A stretch of 44,189 bases of DNA, from contig JALHRF010000014.1 in the NCBI GenBank assembly GCA_022841545.1, positions 1 to 44,189 of the forward strand, given 5' to 3'. Below are positions 25,885-34,631 of this stretch, in pieces. This DNA comes from Bauldia sp. (GTDB lineage: Bacteria > Pseudomonadota > Alphaproteobacteria > Rhizobiales > Kaistiaceae). The stretch's first letter is position 1; every line of letters begins with the position of its first letter. The notes under the pieces were generated by a model. It ran no database searches. It worked only from the letters and a program-made list of their open reading frames with translations, and had not been told where the DNA came from. Position numbers and translations under genes: made by a program.

Positions 25885-26484
25885 GCCGCCGATCGAGGCG
25901 CGTATCGCCGGGAACGGCAGGCTGCCGGGTAACTGAAACTCACCGCAGGCGCGCTCAGGCGTAAAAGGATGTCGATGCTCGGATCGACTTCGTCCGCGAC
26001 GCCCTTCACGAGGATCGACTGCTTCCCGAGATGAGCGAGGGAGATCTTCACGTCGTCGGCCTCGGTCTTTGCCGTGACGTCGCTTTCGTCGATACCGCCG
26101 ACGAACGCGGACGTGGAGAAGCCGATGTGGAAATCGGTGATCGTGTCGTGGCCGAACTTGCCGAAGAACAGGAACGTGTCGAGGCGGTTGTCATAGACGA
26201 CGGCGTCGGTCTGGTTGCCGGACAGGATGTCGTTGCCGCGGCCGCCGATGGTCCGATCGGAGCTGCCGCCACCGGCAAGCACGTCGTCGCCGTCGTCCCC
26301 GTCGAGCTTGTCGAGGTTATTGCCGCCCGAGAGCGAGTCGTCGCCCTTTCCGCTCTTTAGGAGGTCGACACCTTACTGGCCGGTCAGCACGTCGTCCCCG
26401 GCGCTGCCCAACATGCGGTCGCCCGCATCGTCGTCGACCGGACCGTCGGTGAGAATGTCGTCGCCCTTCCCGCCCCCATGCTAC
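25866..26484 (-). pseudogene. Truncated RTX calcium-binding repeat protein
   Basis: On the minus strand this stretch encodes RTX nonapeptide-like repeats: GGKGDDILT, GSAGDDVLTG, SGKGDDSLSGG, DGDDGDDVLAGG, GGRGNDILSG, followed by the FGHDTITDFHIGF unit typical of the end of RTX proteins. An in-frame TAA (near 26372-26374, after LTGQ) interrupts the repeats, and a TAG lies just upstream of the first repeat with no start codon. It is therefore the 3' end of a secreted RTX gene that has lost its 5' part and then decayed. Expression is unlikely unless from the GTG/ATG-type codon after the stop. Confidence 0.75.
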
Positions 26485-26533
26485 GGTCCGCGCCCTGGCG
26501 CGACCCTAGAGGAGGAGGTCAAACGAAGCGAAA

Positions 26534-27340
26534 CTACTTTTTCTTCTTGTACTTCTCGAGTTCCTGGTCGGCCAGCGCCATGGCCGTGCGGCGCTCGTTC
26601 TCGGTTGCGATCGACAGGGCCCGCTCCTGCATCTCGAAGACCCAGGAATCGGACGCCTTGGCGCGTTCGCGCGCGATGGTGAGATACATGAGGCCGAGCA
26701 CCGACTGGCGGGGCACGCCGTCACCTTCGAAGAGCAAATGCCCGAGCAGCGCCTGGCCGCCGACGCTGCCCTTGTCGGCCGCGAGCTTGGCCCAGCGCGC
26801 CGCCTGAAGCGGATCGCGCTCGCCGCCCTCACCGTTGTAATACATGCGCGCCAGACTGACCTGGGCGTCGGGATCACCGAAATAAGAGGCCGCGTACGAG
26901 TAGATCTGCCGGGCCCGCGCCGGGTCCTGCTTCACGTCGGTGTTCGGGATGCCGCTCTTGTAGTAGCCGCCGAGCGCAACGAAGGCGTTGGAGATGAACC
27001 GCGAATTGGGCTGGCTCGGGCCGTCATCGGCGTGGGCGTCGGCCATCTCGCTGAACAGTTCGAAGGCCTTGTAGTCGTCTCGCGCGATCCCGTCGCCCTC
27101 GGCATACATACGGCCGAGCTTCCACTGCGCGATCGGGTTGCCCTTGTCGGCGGCAAAGCCAAGCGCCTCGGCCGCGGTCTCCTTGTCGCCGCTCTTGTAG
27201 GAACTGAGACCAAACTCCAGAGCCTCGGTGGGAGCCGTGTCCGCTCCCAGCGTCTTCGCATCGAAAGCGGCGGCCCCTCCCACGAGGCCGAGAACCGCCG
27301 AGGCTGCCAGCACCCCCCGGAACACGTTACAGATCCGCAT
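26534..27340 (-). CDS. exoR: ExoR-like periplasmic regulator with Sel1 repeats
   Basis: 268 residues, the same length as ExoR of Sinorhizobium meliloti. A signal peptide (about 1-25, ending GGAAAFD) is followed by Sel1-type TPR repeats: [35 protein letters not shown] and [16 protein letters not shown]. The end is a lysine run, EKYKKKK. In rhizobia, ExoR is exported and holds the ChvG sensor inactive, so it represses exopolysaccharide and controls motility and acid response through ChvG/ChvI. Its ATG lies inside the end of ilvD, overlapping by 14 bases, so translation may be coupled to ilvD. The sensor pair is not in this window. Confidence 0.88.
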   Translation of the reverse strand: MRICNVFRGVLAASAVLGLVGGAAAFDAKTLGADTAPTEALEFGLSSYKSGDKETAAEALGFAADKGNPIAQWKLGRMYAEGDGIARDDYKAFELFSEMADAHADDGPSQPNSRFISNAFVALGGYYKSGIPNTDVKQDPARARQIYSYAASYFGDPDAQVSLARMYYNGEGGERDPLQAARWAKLAADKGSVGGQALLGHLLFEGDGVPRQSVLGLMYLTIARERAKASDSWVFEMQERALSIATENERRTAMALADQELEKYKKKK

Positions 27341-29051
27341 AGCTCACCACTTCCACTGCCCCGCCCGGATGGGTCACGGCGCCGTTCCGCGCCGGACCGA
27401 CTCCCTGGGCGTATTTCCAGATTGCGCCGCTTCTGTAGTCGGTCTCGCGCGGCGACCATTTTTCCCGCCGGGCCGCCAGCTCGGCGTCGCTCAGGCGGAC
27501 CGCAAGCGTGCCGGCGGCGGCATCGATATCGATGATGTCACCGTCCGCGATCAGTGCGAGCGGACCGCCGAGGGCCGCCTCCGGCCCGACATGGCCGATG
27601 CAGAAGCCCCGCGTGGCGCCCGAGAAGCGCCCGTCGGTGATCAGCGCCACCTTCTCGCCGGCCCCCTGGCCGTAGAGCGCGGCGGTCGTCGACAGCATCT
27701 CCCGCATCCCGGGCCCGCCCCGCGGCCCCTCGTAGCGGATGACCAGAACCTCGCCGTCCTTGTAGCGCCGCTCGCTCACGGCGGCGAAGCACGCTTCTTC
27801 CGAATCGAAGCAGCGCGCCGGACCGGAGAACTGCAACATCTTCATGCCCGCGACCTTCACGATCGCCCCATCGGGCGCAAGGTTGCCCTTGAGGCCGACC
27901 ACGCCGCCAGTCGGCGACAGCGGCTTGTCTGCCGGCCGCACGACGTCCTGGTCGGGGTTCCATTTCACGCCCTTGAGGTTCTCGGCGATGCTGCGCCCGG
28001 TCACCGTCAGGCAGTCGCCGTGCAGATAGCCATTGTCGAGAAGCGTCTTCATGAGAAGCGGCACGCCACCCGCCTCGTACATGTCTTTGGCGACATAGCG
28101 GCCGCCGGGCTTCAGGTCGGCGATGTAGGGGGTCTTCCGGAAAATCTCGGCGACGTCGAACAGATCGAAGGCGATCCCGCATTCGTGGGCGATCGCCGGC
28201 AAGTGCAGCGCGGCGTTGGTCGAGCCGCCGGAGGCCGCAACGGTCACGGCCGCATTCTCCAGCGCCTTGAGGGTGACGATGTCGCGGGGCCGGATGTTGT
28301 GCGCGACCAGCTCCATCACCTTCTCGCCGGCCGCCATGCAGAACTTGTCGCGAAGCTCATAGGGCGCCGGCGCACCAGAGGAGTAAGGCAGCGCCAGCCC
28401 GATCGCCTCCGAGATCATCGCCATGGTGTTGGCGGTGAACTGGCCGCCGCACGAACCGGCCGACGGACAGGCGACCTGCTCCAGCGTCTCGAGATCCTCG
28501 TCCGACATCTTGCCGACGGAGTGCAGGCCGACCGCCTCGAAGACATCGACCACCGTCACGTCGCGGCCCTTGAAGGTACCGGGAAGGATTGACCCGCCAT
28601 AGATGAAGACCGATGGCACGTTGAGGCGGCACATCGCCATCATCATGCCCGGCAGGGACTTGTCGCAGCCGGCGAGGCCGACAAGGGCGTCATAGCCGTG
28701 GCCACGCATGGTTACCTCGACGGAATCGGCGATGATCTCCCGCGATACCAGCGACGACTTCATGCCCTGATGGCCCATGGCAATGCCGTCGGTGACGGTG
28801 ATGGTGCAGAACTCGCGCGGCGTGCCGTTGGCGGCGGCCACGCCCTTCTTCACCGCCTGCGCCTGGCGCATCAGCGAGATGTTGCAGGGAGCAGCCTCGT
28901 TCCAGCAGGAAGCTACACCGACGAACGGCTGGTGGATCTGCGCGGCCGAGAGGCCCATGGCATAGTAGTAGGAACGATGCGGAGCGCGCTGCGGTCCTTC
29001 CGTGACGTGACGGCTGGGCAGTTTCCGCTTGTCTATGACACGCGCGTCCAT
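27327..29051 (-). CDS. ilvD: Dihydroxy-acid dehydratase
   Basis: Fe-S enzyme of isoleucine and valine synthesis that dehydrates 2,3-dihydroxy acids to 2-oxo acids; 574 residues from the ATG at 29051. Cluster cysteines fall near residues 56 (NEAAPCN), 129 ([11 protein letters not shown]) and 201 ([11 protein letters not shown]), fitting the [2Fe-2S] type. [13 protein letters not shown] and [20 protein letters not shown] are further family signatures. Eighteen codons upstream in frame were rejected as non-homologous. Its end overlaps exoR by 14 bases. No ilv or leu gene is adjacent. Confidence 0.97.
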   Translation of the reverse strand: MDARVIDKRKLPSRHVTEGPQRAPHRSYYYAMGLSAAQIHQPFVGVASCWNEAAPCNISLMRQAQAVKKGVAAANGTPREFCTITVTDGIAMGHQGMKSSLVSREIIADSVEVTMRGHGYDALVGLAGCDKSLPGMMMAMCRLNVPSVFIYGGSILPGTFKGRDVTVVDVFEAVGLHSVGKMSDEDLETLEQVACPSAGSCGGQFTANTMAMISEAIGLALPYSSGAPAPYELRDKFCMAAGEKVMELVAHNIRPRDIVTLKALENAAVTVAASGGSTNAALHLPAIAHECGIAFDLFDVAEIFRKTPYIADLKPGGRYVAKDMYEAGGVPLLMKTLLDNGYLHGDCLTVTGRSIAENLKGVKWNPDQDVVRPADKPLSPTGGVVGLKGNLAPDGAIVKVAGMKMLQFSGPARCFDSEEACFAAVSERRYKDGEVLVIRYEGPRGGPGMREMLSTTAALYGQGAGEKVALITDGRFSGATRGFCIGHVGPEAALGGPLALIADGDIIDIDAAAGTLAVRLSDAELAARREKWSPRETDYRSGAIWKYAQGVGPARNGAVTHPGGAVEVVSYADL

Positions 29052-29470
29052 GATGGTCCTTTGCCGGCGCCTCCGACGCAGGGCCTGCACACCGACGCAA
29101 AGCAACGCCGTCCCCGAACGCGGGGTACCGCCGCCAGTTCTTGCGCCAGGTGCTTTGCCCCCCTCGGCAGGCGACCTGAGTTCCCCTCACCCTTCATGGC
29201 ACTTTATGGCTGAACGGCGGCATCTGCCGCAGTGGTAACTGGCAGTCGTTAACTTCCCATCCCACTGTGTCGGCAAAGCAACAGGGGCCGGCTCCGACGG
29301 CCGCCTGCCGAGATTGAACCGTTGCCGGCGAATGGGACTTGAATTCACAGATCCCCTTGCCAATCGCCGAGAGAACCTCACTTTTGGCTCGACGACGACC
29401 ATTCGCCGTAGAATGGACAAGCCGATGCGCCAGGCGGACTGCCGACGCCAAAGCCGAGGAGAATCGCGCC
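29052..29470. other. Intergenic region between divergent ilvD and mltB-type gene
   Basis: These 419 bases hold no convincing gene. In the ilvD leader there is a small perfect hairpin (CCCCG at 29112-29116 with CGGGG at 29121-29125). Nearer the transglycosylase gene, an inverted repeat CGGCGAATGG (29326-29335) / CCATTCGCCG (29399-29408) ends directly against TAGAAT (29409-29414), a good -10 with a weak TTGGCT 19 bases upstream. No branched-chain leader peptide is seen before ilvD. Confidence 0.5.
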
Positions 29471-30730
29471 GTGTGCCCACTTCAGAGCCCCGTCCGCCCC
29501 ATACGATTTCTGCTGGCGATCGTGGCGATGCTCATGGTTGCACCTGCCGATGCTGCGGTGAACCGGGCAGCGACCGAGCGCGCATTCCAATCCTGGCTCG
29601 CCGGCGAGATCTGGCCGGAGGCACGGGCGGTGGGCGTTTCCAGGAAGACCTTCGATGCAGCTCTCGGCGGCGTCACGCTTGACTGGGACCTTCCCGAGCT
29701 CGCGCCGCCCGGCGCCCCTCCACCGCCGCACACGACCGAGGTTCAGGCCGAGTTCAGGAGCCCGGGGGCGTATTTCGATCAGAAGAACCTCAATGCCCAG
29801 GTCGCCGCCGGCCGGCAACTGATCGCGAAATATGACGGTGTGCTCGACGCGATCGAGGACAGCTACGGCGTTCCGCGCGGCATTCTCGTCGCGATCTGGG
29901 CACGGGAATCGAGCTTCGGCCGCGCCGCAATTCCGCACCCGGCCATCCGCACCCTTGCCACCCACGCCTTCATGAGCCGGCGGAAGGACTTCTTCCGACC
30001 CGAGCTGATCGCCGCGCTCCAGATCCTGCAGTCCGGCGACATCACGCTCGCCAAGATGAAGAGCTCGTGGGCCGGGGCGCTCGGGCAGCCACAGTTCCTG
30101 CCGTCCTATTATCTCAAATACGCCGTCGACGGCGATGGCGACGGCGATCGCGACATCTGGGGTTCGCCGCCGGACGTGCTCGCATCGATCGCCAATTTCC
30201 TCCGGAACGAGGGCTGGGACCCCGAGCGCGGCTGGGGCATCGAGGCGACCGTTCCGGATGCTGTCGCCTGCCACCTCGAGGGCCCCGAGCAGGGCCGCGG
30301 CATGGCCGACTGGCACGCGGCGGGCGTCCGTCAGGTCGACGGTCGCCCCCTCCCCCGCGTCGAGCAGAATCGCACTGCCCACCTGCTGATGCCCGCCGGC
30401 ACCCTCGGCCCTGCGTTCATCGTCAGCGGCAACTTCTACGTCATCAAGGAGTACAACTACTCAGACCTCTACGCCCTCTATGTCGGGCATCTCGCCGACC
30501 GTTTCTCCGACAATCAGCCTTTCACCGGCAAGTGGGGCAAGGTCGGCGGCTTCAGTCGCGCCGACGTCGCGAAGATGCAGAAGCAATTCGAGGCGGCGGG
30601 GCACGACGTCGGCGGCAGCGACGGCCTGGTCGGCTTCAAGACCCGGGTCGCGGTCGGGCGATGGCAGGAACAGCGCGGCGACAGGCTTACCTGCATGCCT
30701 GACGCAGCGATGGTGAAGTCGATTCATTAA
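29471..30730 (+). CDS. Lytic murein transglycosylase (MltB family)
   Basis: Periplasmic peptidoglycan-cleaving enzyme of the MltB family, 419 residues from a GTG at 29471 with a GAGGAGA site upstream; this start begins a clean signal peptide (hydrophobic IRFLLAIVAMLMVAPADA). The 44 codons upstream in frame are unlikely. The catalytic Glu lies in IWARESSFG, followed by TLATHAFMSRRKDFF and KMKSSWAGALGQPQFLPSYY. A peptidoglycan-binding-1-like segment (SDGLVGFKTRVAVGRWQ) forms the C-terminus. It is soluble rather than lipidated: no lipobox is seen. Its 3' end overlaps the opposite-strand sbmA by four bases. Confidence 0.92.
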   Translation: MCPLQSPVRPIRFLLAIVAMLMVAPADAAVNRAATERAFQSWLAGEIWPEARAVGVSRKTFDAALGGVTLDWDLPELAPPGAPPPPHTTEVQAEFRSPGAYFDQKNLNAQVAAGRQLIAKYDGVLDAIEDSYGVPRGILVAIWARESSFGRAAIPHPAIRTLATHAFMSRRKDFFRPELIAALQILQSGDITLAKMKSSWAGALGQPQFLPSYYLKYAVDGDGDGDRDIWGSPPDVLASIANFLRNEGWDPERGWGIEATVPDAVACHLEGPEQGRGMADWHAAGVRQVDGRPLPRVEQNRTAHLLMPAGTLGPAFIVSGNFYVIKEYNYSDLYALYVGHLADRFSDNQPFTGKWGKVGGFSRADVAKMQKQFEAAGHDVGGSDGLVGFKTRVAVGRWQEQRGDRLTCMPDAAMVKSIH

Positions 30731-32034
30731 ACCGGCGTCGCCGGTTCGGGGGTTGGCGGGGGCATCACCTCCTGTTCGATCTCGGACAAGGGCGCGTTCT
30801 CAAGCGTCGCCTCGAAGGCCTGGAGGCGTTTGTAGATCGAGATCAGCTCGACGATCGTCGTCCATGAATTCACCAGGTACTGGAAGGACGATTCGACCCG
30901 GCCGAAGGCCCTGATGATCTGTTGCATGACGCCGAGGGTCATGCCGCCGGCGACGATCGAGGGCGCCAGCGCAATGTAGGGGACCAGCACGCCGGCCTGC
31001 AGGTAGCCGTAGCGGACGACGTTGAAATACAGGTAGTTGAGGTAGATGCGGAAATAGTTGCGGCGCACGTCCTCGAAGAGAACCGCGAGCGTCGGGGGCT
31101 GGGCGCGGTCGGCGTGGTCCTCGCCGAAGACCAGCTCCTTGCGGTACGCCGCCTCGACCCGCTGGTTGCGGAATTCGAGGCCGGGCAGTCGGATGCCGGC
31201 GAGAGCCAGCAGCCCGGTCCCGAACACCGACCAGACGATGGCGACGATCACCAGGGCCTGCGGGACCGCACCGATGATCGGTAGCTCCTCGACGTGCACC
31301 GATAGCGCCCAGAGGATGGGAAGAAACGCGATCAGCGTCATCACCGAGTCGATCAGGCTGACGCCGAGGCCCTCCATGATGGAGGCGAACCGCATGGTGT
31401 CTTCCTGCACGCGCTGCGAGGCGCCCTCGATCCGCCTGAGCCTCTGCCAGTGCGAAACGTAGTAGTCGTTCATCGCCGTACGCCAGCGGAAGATGTAGTG
31501 GCTGACCAGGAAACGGGTGATCACCGCGACTGTGATCGCCACGAGCGCGATGCCCGCAAAGGTCGCGATCTGGCCGAAGAATTCGGCCTGGGTGACCGCG
31601 CCGGGCGTGCCGAGCGCGGTCTGCACCATGTCATAGAAGGTGCCGAACCAGTCGTTGATCATGACGTCGACCTGGACCTGGAACCAGGTCGCGAAGATGA
31701 TCACCGAGGAGGCCACGACCGACCACCAGAACCAACGGTGGGGCGAGAAGTAGCGCCAGAACAGGACGAAGATCGCGCCGCAGACGAGCATGTACTCGTA
31801 GAGCCAGAAGCCTGCCGCGAAGCTCTGCGCGCCCTGGAAGGCGGCCGTGACGGCCTCGTCCGATCCTTCCGGCAGCGCCTCAGGGTAGCCCGCTCCGAGC
31901 AGTCCGCCGAGACTGAGCGATGGCCCCAGATCGCGGGCGACGAAATACCAGAACAGGATCGCTGCCAGCGACCACAGCACGGCGGACAGGAAGAACAGCT
32001 TCGGTCGGGGGAAGAAGGACGAAAACACGGGCAC
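30727..32034 (-). CDS. sbmA: SbmA/BacA-like peptide transporter
   Basis: Inner-membrane peptide importer of the SbmA/BacA family, 435 residues. The membrane domain resembles an ABC exporter's, but no ATPase is fused; proton-driven uptake is known for SbmA. Matching features: FFPRPKLFFLSAVLWSL at the start, several long membrane spans, WRTAMNDYYVSHWQRLRRIEGASQRVQEDTMRF in the central region and VESSFQYLVNSWTTIVELISIYKRL near the end. The C-terminal 25 residues are Pro-rich and variable. In rhizobia, BacA is needed for survival inside legume cells producing NCR peptides, and it imports such peptides. Whether this one does so is not shown. Confidence 0.9.
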   Translation of the reverse strand: MPVFSSFFPRPKLFFLSAVLWSLAAILFWYFVARDLGPSLSLGGLLGAGYPEALPEGSDEAVTAAFQGAQSFAAGFWLYEYMLVCGAIFVLFWRYFSPHRWFWWSVVASSVIIFATWFQVQVDVMINDWFGTFYDMVQTALGTPGAVTQAEFFGQIATFAGIALVAITVAVITRFLVSHYIFRWRTAMNDYYVSHWQRLRRIEGASQRVQEDTMRFASIMEGLGVSLIDSVMTLIAFLPILWALSVHVEELPIIGAVPQALVIVAIVWSVFGTGLLALAGIRLPGLEFRNQRVEAAYRKELVFGEDHADRAQPPTLAVLFEDVRRNYFRIYLNYLYFNVVRYGYLQAGVLVPYIALAPSIVAGGMTLGVMQQIIRAFGRVESSFQYLVNSWTTIVELISIYKRLQAFEATLENAPLSEIEQEVMPPPTPEPATPV

Positions 32035-32178
32035 CCTCGCTCAGGCTCGCCGCGGACCGGCGCCCGGCAGGGTCCGGGTCGGGACGCGAAACACTCACGA
32101 TGGTGGAAGCCGCGCCGGAGGGCAATGGGCACGGCGCGCCTCGTTTGGGGCCTTCCGGCCGGCCACCAGCGGCGGACC

Positions 32179-32207
32179 TTGCGGGGCAAGTTGGAATCGG
32201 CAATTCT
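32179..32207 (+). promoter_or_regulatory. Candidate promoter ahead of the cobalamin riboswitch
   Basis: TTGCGG (32179-32184) and AATTCT (32202-32207) are separated by 17 bases and would start transcription about ten bases before the riboswitch. Both hexamers are weak, so this rests mainly on position. Confidence 0.3.
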
Positions 32208-32216
32208 GAAATCATC

Positions 32217-32397
32217 GGTTCCCTTCCTCCGGCCCTGCCGGAACGGGATTAATCGGGAATGCGGTGACGAGGACCCAAATCGGGATCGGAATCCGCAGCT
32301 GCCCCCGCAACTGTAAGCGTGGAGTTCGGCTCACATCGCCACTGGCTGACGCCGGGAAGGCTGGGTCGAGCAACGATACGCGAGCCAGGAGACCGGC
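32217..32397 (+). ncRNA. Cobalamin (adenosylcobalamin) riboswitch
   Basis: A complete-looking cobalamin riboswitch in the leader of the PCuAC-like gene. The conserved blocks appear in order: GGGAATGCGGTG (32255-32266), the B12 box GCAGCTGCCCCCGCAACTG (32295-32313), CCACTGG (32339-32345), GCCGGGAAGG (32351-32360) and GAGCCAGGAGACC (32382-32394). Between it and the ATG at 32451 is a five-base hairpin (32417-32421 with 32427-32431) without a U-tract, and CCGGAG (32435-32440), which could pair with CTCCGG (32227-32232). This suggests control of translation start rather than termination, with B12 turning the gene off as in most riboswitches of the class. Confidence 0.93.
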
Positions 32398-32450
32398 CGA
32401 TGTCCATGAAGCCCAAGGGACGGTGGGTCCCGAACCGGAGACATGAGAAA

Positions 32451-32948
32451 ATGAAACGACTGCTTGCCGCGGCGATCGTCGCCGCGACCGCTGTGACCAC
32501 CGGCTACGCACACCATGACGGCGACCGCTTCAAGGTCGGTGATCTCATGGTGAGCCACGCCTACACCTACGAGAACGCGGCAACGGCGCACGCCACCCGG
32601 GTCTATCTGACGATCGAGAATGTCGGCGCCGAGGGCGACCGCCTCACCGGCGCGTCGGTCGATTTCGCCACGCGGGTCCTGTTCGAGGGCCAGGCGATCG
32701 ACGCCGAGGGCACCCTCGCGGTCACCGAGATCAATGCGGTGTCGATCGCGCCAGGGCAAACGCTCACCTTCCAGCCGGGGGCGATCTGGATCGAACTCGA
32801 AGGCGTCAAGCGCACCTTCGAGCACGGTGAGCACTTCTACATGACGCTGACCTTCGAGACGGCCGGGACAGTCGAAATCGAGGTGGAGATCGAGGAAGTG
32901 CCGAACGGCCATGACGATCATGATCATGACGACGGCGCCGGCAGCTAA
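32451..32948 (+). CDS. PCu(A)C-fold periplasmic protein lacking copper ligands
   Basis: A 165-residue exported protein: signal peptide 1-20 (ends TTGYA), mature protein starting HHDGD. Residues 30-150 match the PCu(A)C copper-chaperone fold: VYLTIENVGAEGDRLTGAS, a central PGQTLTFQPGAIWIEL and MTLTFETAGTVEIEVEI. The copper His/Met ligands of that family, in ELH...MM and GGxHxML, are replaced here by VLFEGQ and GAIWIEL. Instead both ends are His/Asp-rich, with HHD at the mature N-terminus and HDDHDHDD at 154-161. Because a B12 riboswitch controls it, binding of cobalt or a corrinoid is a reasonable guess, but unproven. It is monocistronic, followed by a terminator at 32973. Confidence 0.85.
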   Translation: MKRLLAAAIVAATAVTTGYAHHDGDRFKVGDLMVSHAYTYENAATAHATRVYLTIENVGAEGDRLTGASVDFATRVLFEGQAIDAEGTLAVTEINAVSIAPGQTLTFQPGAIWIELEGVKRTFEHGEHFYMTLTFETAGTVEIEVEIEEVPNGHDDHDHDDGAGS

Positions 32949-32972
32949 CTCCTGAAACGGCGATCACCAAAG

Positions 32973-32999
32973 AAAAAGGCGGCACGGAGCCGCCTTTTT
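32973..32999. terminator. Bidirectional intrinsic terminator
   Basis: GGCGGC (32978-32983) and GCCGCC (32989-32994) enclose a five-base loop, preceded by five A and followed by five T. It can end both the riboswitch-controlled transcript from the left and the ribosomal operon arriving from rplQ on the right. Confidence 0.92.
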
Positions 33000-33024
33000 C
33001 AACCGAATTGAGTTGTCCAGCGCC

Positions 33025-33444
33025 CTATGCGGCGTCGGCCTCCTGGGCCTCCGCGCGCGCGCGGTCCGCGGCGCCCTTGGCGGCGACATCACGATCGACG
33101 AACTCGATGACCGCGACCGGCGCACTGTCGCCATAGCGGAAGCCCGCCTTGAGCACGCGGGTATAGCCCCCTGCCCGGTCCTTGTAGCGCGGGCCGAGGG
33201 TGTCAAAGAGCTTCTTGACCACCGGCAGCGAGCGGAGCTCCGCCACCGCCTGGCGGCGGGCGTGCAGGTCGCCACGCTTGGCAAGCGTGACCAGCTTCTC
33301 GACGATCGGACGGAGGTCCTTCGCCTTTGGGAGCGTGGTTACGACCTGCTCGTGCACGATGAGCGATCCGGCAAGGTTGGCGAACATTGCCTTCCTGTTG
33401 CTCGAGTTCCGGTTCAGCTTCCGGCCGGAATTACGATGGCGCAT
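33025..33444 (-). CDS. rplQ: 50S ribosomal protein L17
   Basis: L17 of the large subunit, 139 residues from the ATG at 33444, beginning [20 protein letters not shown], the fixed start of the family. The C-terminus is an Ala/Glu-rich extension ending EAQEADAA. It is the last gene of the alpha operon, after rpoA; the bidirectional terminator at 32973-32999 follows. Confidence 0.97.
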   Translation of the reverse strand: MRHRNSGRKLNRNSSNRKAMFANLAGSLIVHEQVVTTLPKAKDLRPIVEKLVTLAKRGDLHARRQAVAELRSLPVVKKLFDTLGPRYKDRAGGYTRVLKAGFRYGDSAPVAVIEFVDRDVAAKGAADRARAEAQEADAA

Positions 33445-33496
33445 GGCCCTCTCCAATACTTACGCCGGCACCAGGCCCTGCGTCGATTCTCTTGGT

Positions 33497-34519
33497 CTAG
33501 TAATGATCTTCGTAGCGCTTGGCCAGCTCGTCGATGTTTTCCGGCGGCCAGTTGGTCACTTCCATGCCGAGATGGAGGCCCATCTGGGCGAGGACCTCCT
33601 TGATCTCATTGAGCGACTTCCGCCCGAAGTTCGGCGTGCGGAGCATCTCCGCCTCGGTCTTCTGGATGAGGTCGCCGATATAGACGATGTTGTCGTTCTT
33701 CAGGCAGTTCGCCGAACGGACAGAAAGTTCGAGTTCGTCCACCTTCTTGAGGAGCGCCGGGTTGAAGGCGAGCTCGGGGATCGAAACCTCGGCGGTCTCC
33801 TTCTGCGGCTCCTCGAAATTGACGAAGATCGAAAGCTGGTCCTGAAGGATGCGGGCGGCATAGGCGACGGCATCGTCGGCGCGAACCGAACCGTCGGTCT
33901 CGACAGTGAGGGTCAGCTTGTCGTAGTCGAGCACTTGGCCTTCACGCGTGTTTTCAACGCGATACGAGACCTTCTTCACCGGCGAGTAAAGGCTGTCGAC
34001 CGGGATCAGCCCGATCGGCGCGTCTTCCGGACGGTTGCGATCGGCCGGGACGTAACCCTTGCCGTTGTCGACCGTGAACTCCATCCGGATCTCCGTGCCC
34101 TCGTCGAGCGTGCAGAGAACGTGTTCCGGGTTGAGAATCTCGATGTCCGACACGGTCTGGATATCGCCGGAGGTAACGACGCCGGGGCCCTGCTTGCGCA
34201 CGACCATGCGCTTCGGCCCGTCGCCCTGCATCTTGATGGCGATTTCCTTGATGTTGAGGATGATGTCGGTGACATCCTCGCGAACGCCGCTGATCGAGGA
34301 GAACTCGTGCAGCACGCCGTCGATCTGCACCGCCTTCACCGCCGCGCCCTGGAGCGAGGAGAGAAGGATGCGCCGGAGCGCATTGCCGAGGGTGAGGCCG
34401 AATCCGCGCTCGAGCGGCTCGGCGACGATGGTCGCGAAGCGCTTCGCCTGCGGGCCCGACCCGGTCGAGATCTCAAGCTTGTTCGGTTTGATCAGCTCTT
34501 GCCAGTTCTTTTGGATCAC
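33497..34519 (-). CDS. rpoA: RNA polymerase alpha subunit
   Basis: Alpha subunit of RNA polymerase, 340 residues, starting at a GTG (34519) giving [16 protein letters not shown]; upstream codons do not match. The N-terminal dimerisation domain has [19 protein letters not shown]; the C-terminal domain has [22 protein letters not shown] and [12 protein letters not shown], which contact UP elements and activators. It precedes rplQ by 52 bases. The 112 bases before it carry two perfect GC-rich hairpins. Confidence 0.98.
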   Translation of the reverse strand: MIQKNWQELIKPNKLEISTGSGPQAKRFATIVAEPLERGFGLTLGNALRRILLSSLQGAAVKAVQIDGVLHEFSSISGVREDVTDIILNIKEIAIKMQGDGPKRMVVRKQGPGVVTSGDIQTVSDIEILNPEHVLCTLDEGTEIRMEFTVDNGKGYVPADRNRPEDAPIGLIPVDSLYSPVKKVSYRVENTREGQVLDYDKLTLTVETDGSVRADDAVAYAARILQDQLSIFVNFEEPQKETAEVSIPELAFNPALLKKVDELELSVRSANCLKNDNIVYIGDLIQKTEAEMLRTPNFGRKSLNEIKEVLAQMGLHLGMEVTNWPPENIDELAKRYEDHY

Positions 34520-34569
34520 GAGCCTTGTCCTTTCAGTCGTTTGGCCGCCCTGAGGAGCAGGCGGCACAG

Positions 34570-34587
34570 GCGGCCGGATACGGCCGC
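34570..34587 (-). promoter_or_regulatory. Perfect hairpin upstream of rpoA
   Basis: GCGGCCG and CGGCCGC (seven-base arms, loop GATA on the plus strand) form a perfect hairpin between rpsK and rpoA, 51 bases before the rpoA start. No U-tract follows it on the transcribed strand, so it is not a standard terminator. Confidence 0.55.
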
Positions 34588-34605
34588 AGAAAACAGAGCG
34601 TCGAG

Positions 34606-34624
34606 CGCCGCCAAGGAGGCGGCG
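34606..34624 (-). promoter_or_regulatory. Perfect hairpin just after rpsK
   Basis: CGCCGCC (34606-34612) and GGCGGCG (34618-34624) pair over seven bases with a five-base loop, beginning eight bases after the rpsK stop on the transcribed strand. No T-run follows. It may stabilise or pause the rpsK-rpoA transcript. Confidence 0.5.
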
Positions 34625-34631
34625 GCCTTCG

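Noticed and set aside
29290-29410. A tRNA-like string (T-arm-like GAATTCAAGTCCC on the minus strand, with arms the right distance apart)
   Set aside because: The T-stem does not pair, there is no D-loop GG or anticodon stem, and no CCA-type end; kept only as an inverted repeat.
32443-32454. A three-codon leader ORF (ATG AGA AAA TGA) overlapping the PCuAC-like start
   Set aside because: Its ATG is only two or three bases from the CCGGAG site, too close for good initiation; the overlap is probably chance.
34570-34624. Hairpins after rpsK as an intrinsic terminator
   Set aside because: No T-run follows either hairpin on the transcribed strand, and rpoA-rplQ must be expressed downstream.
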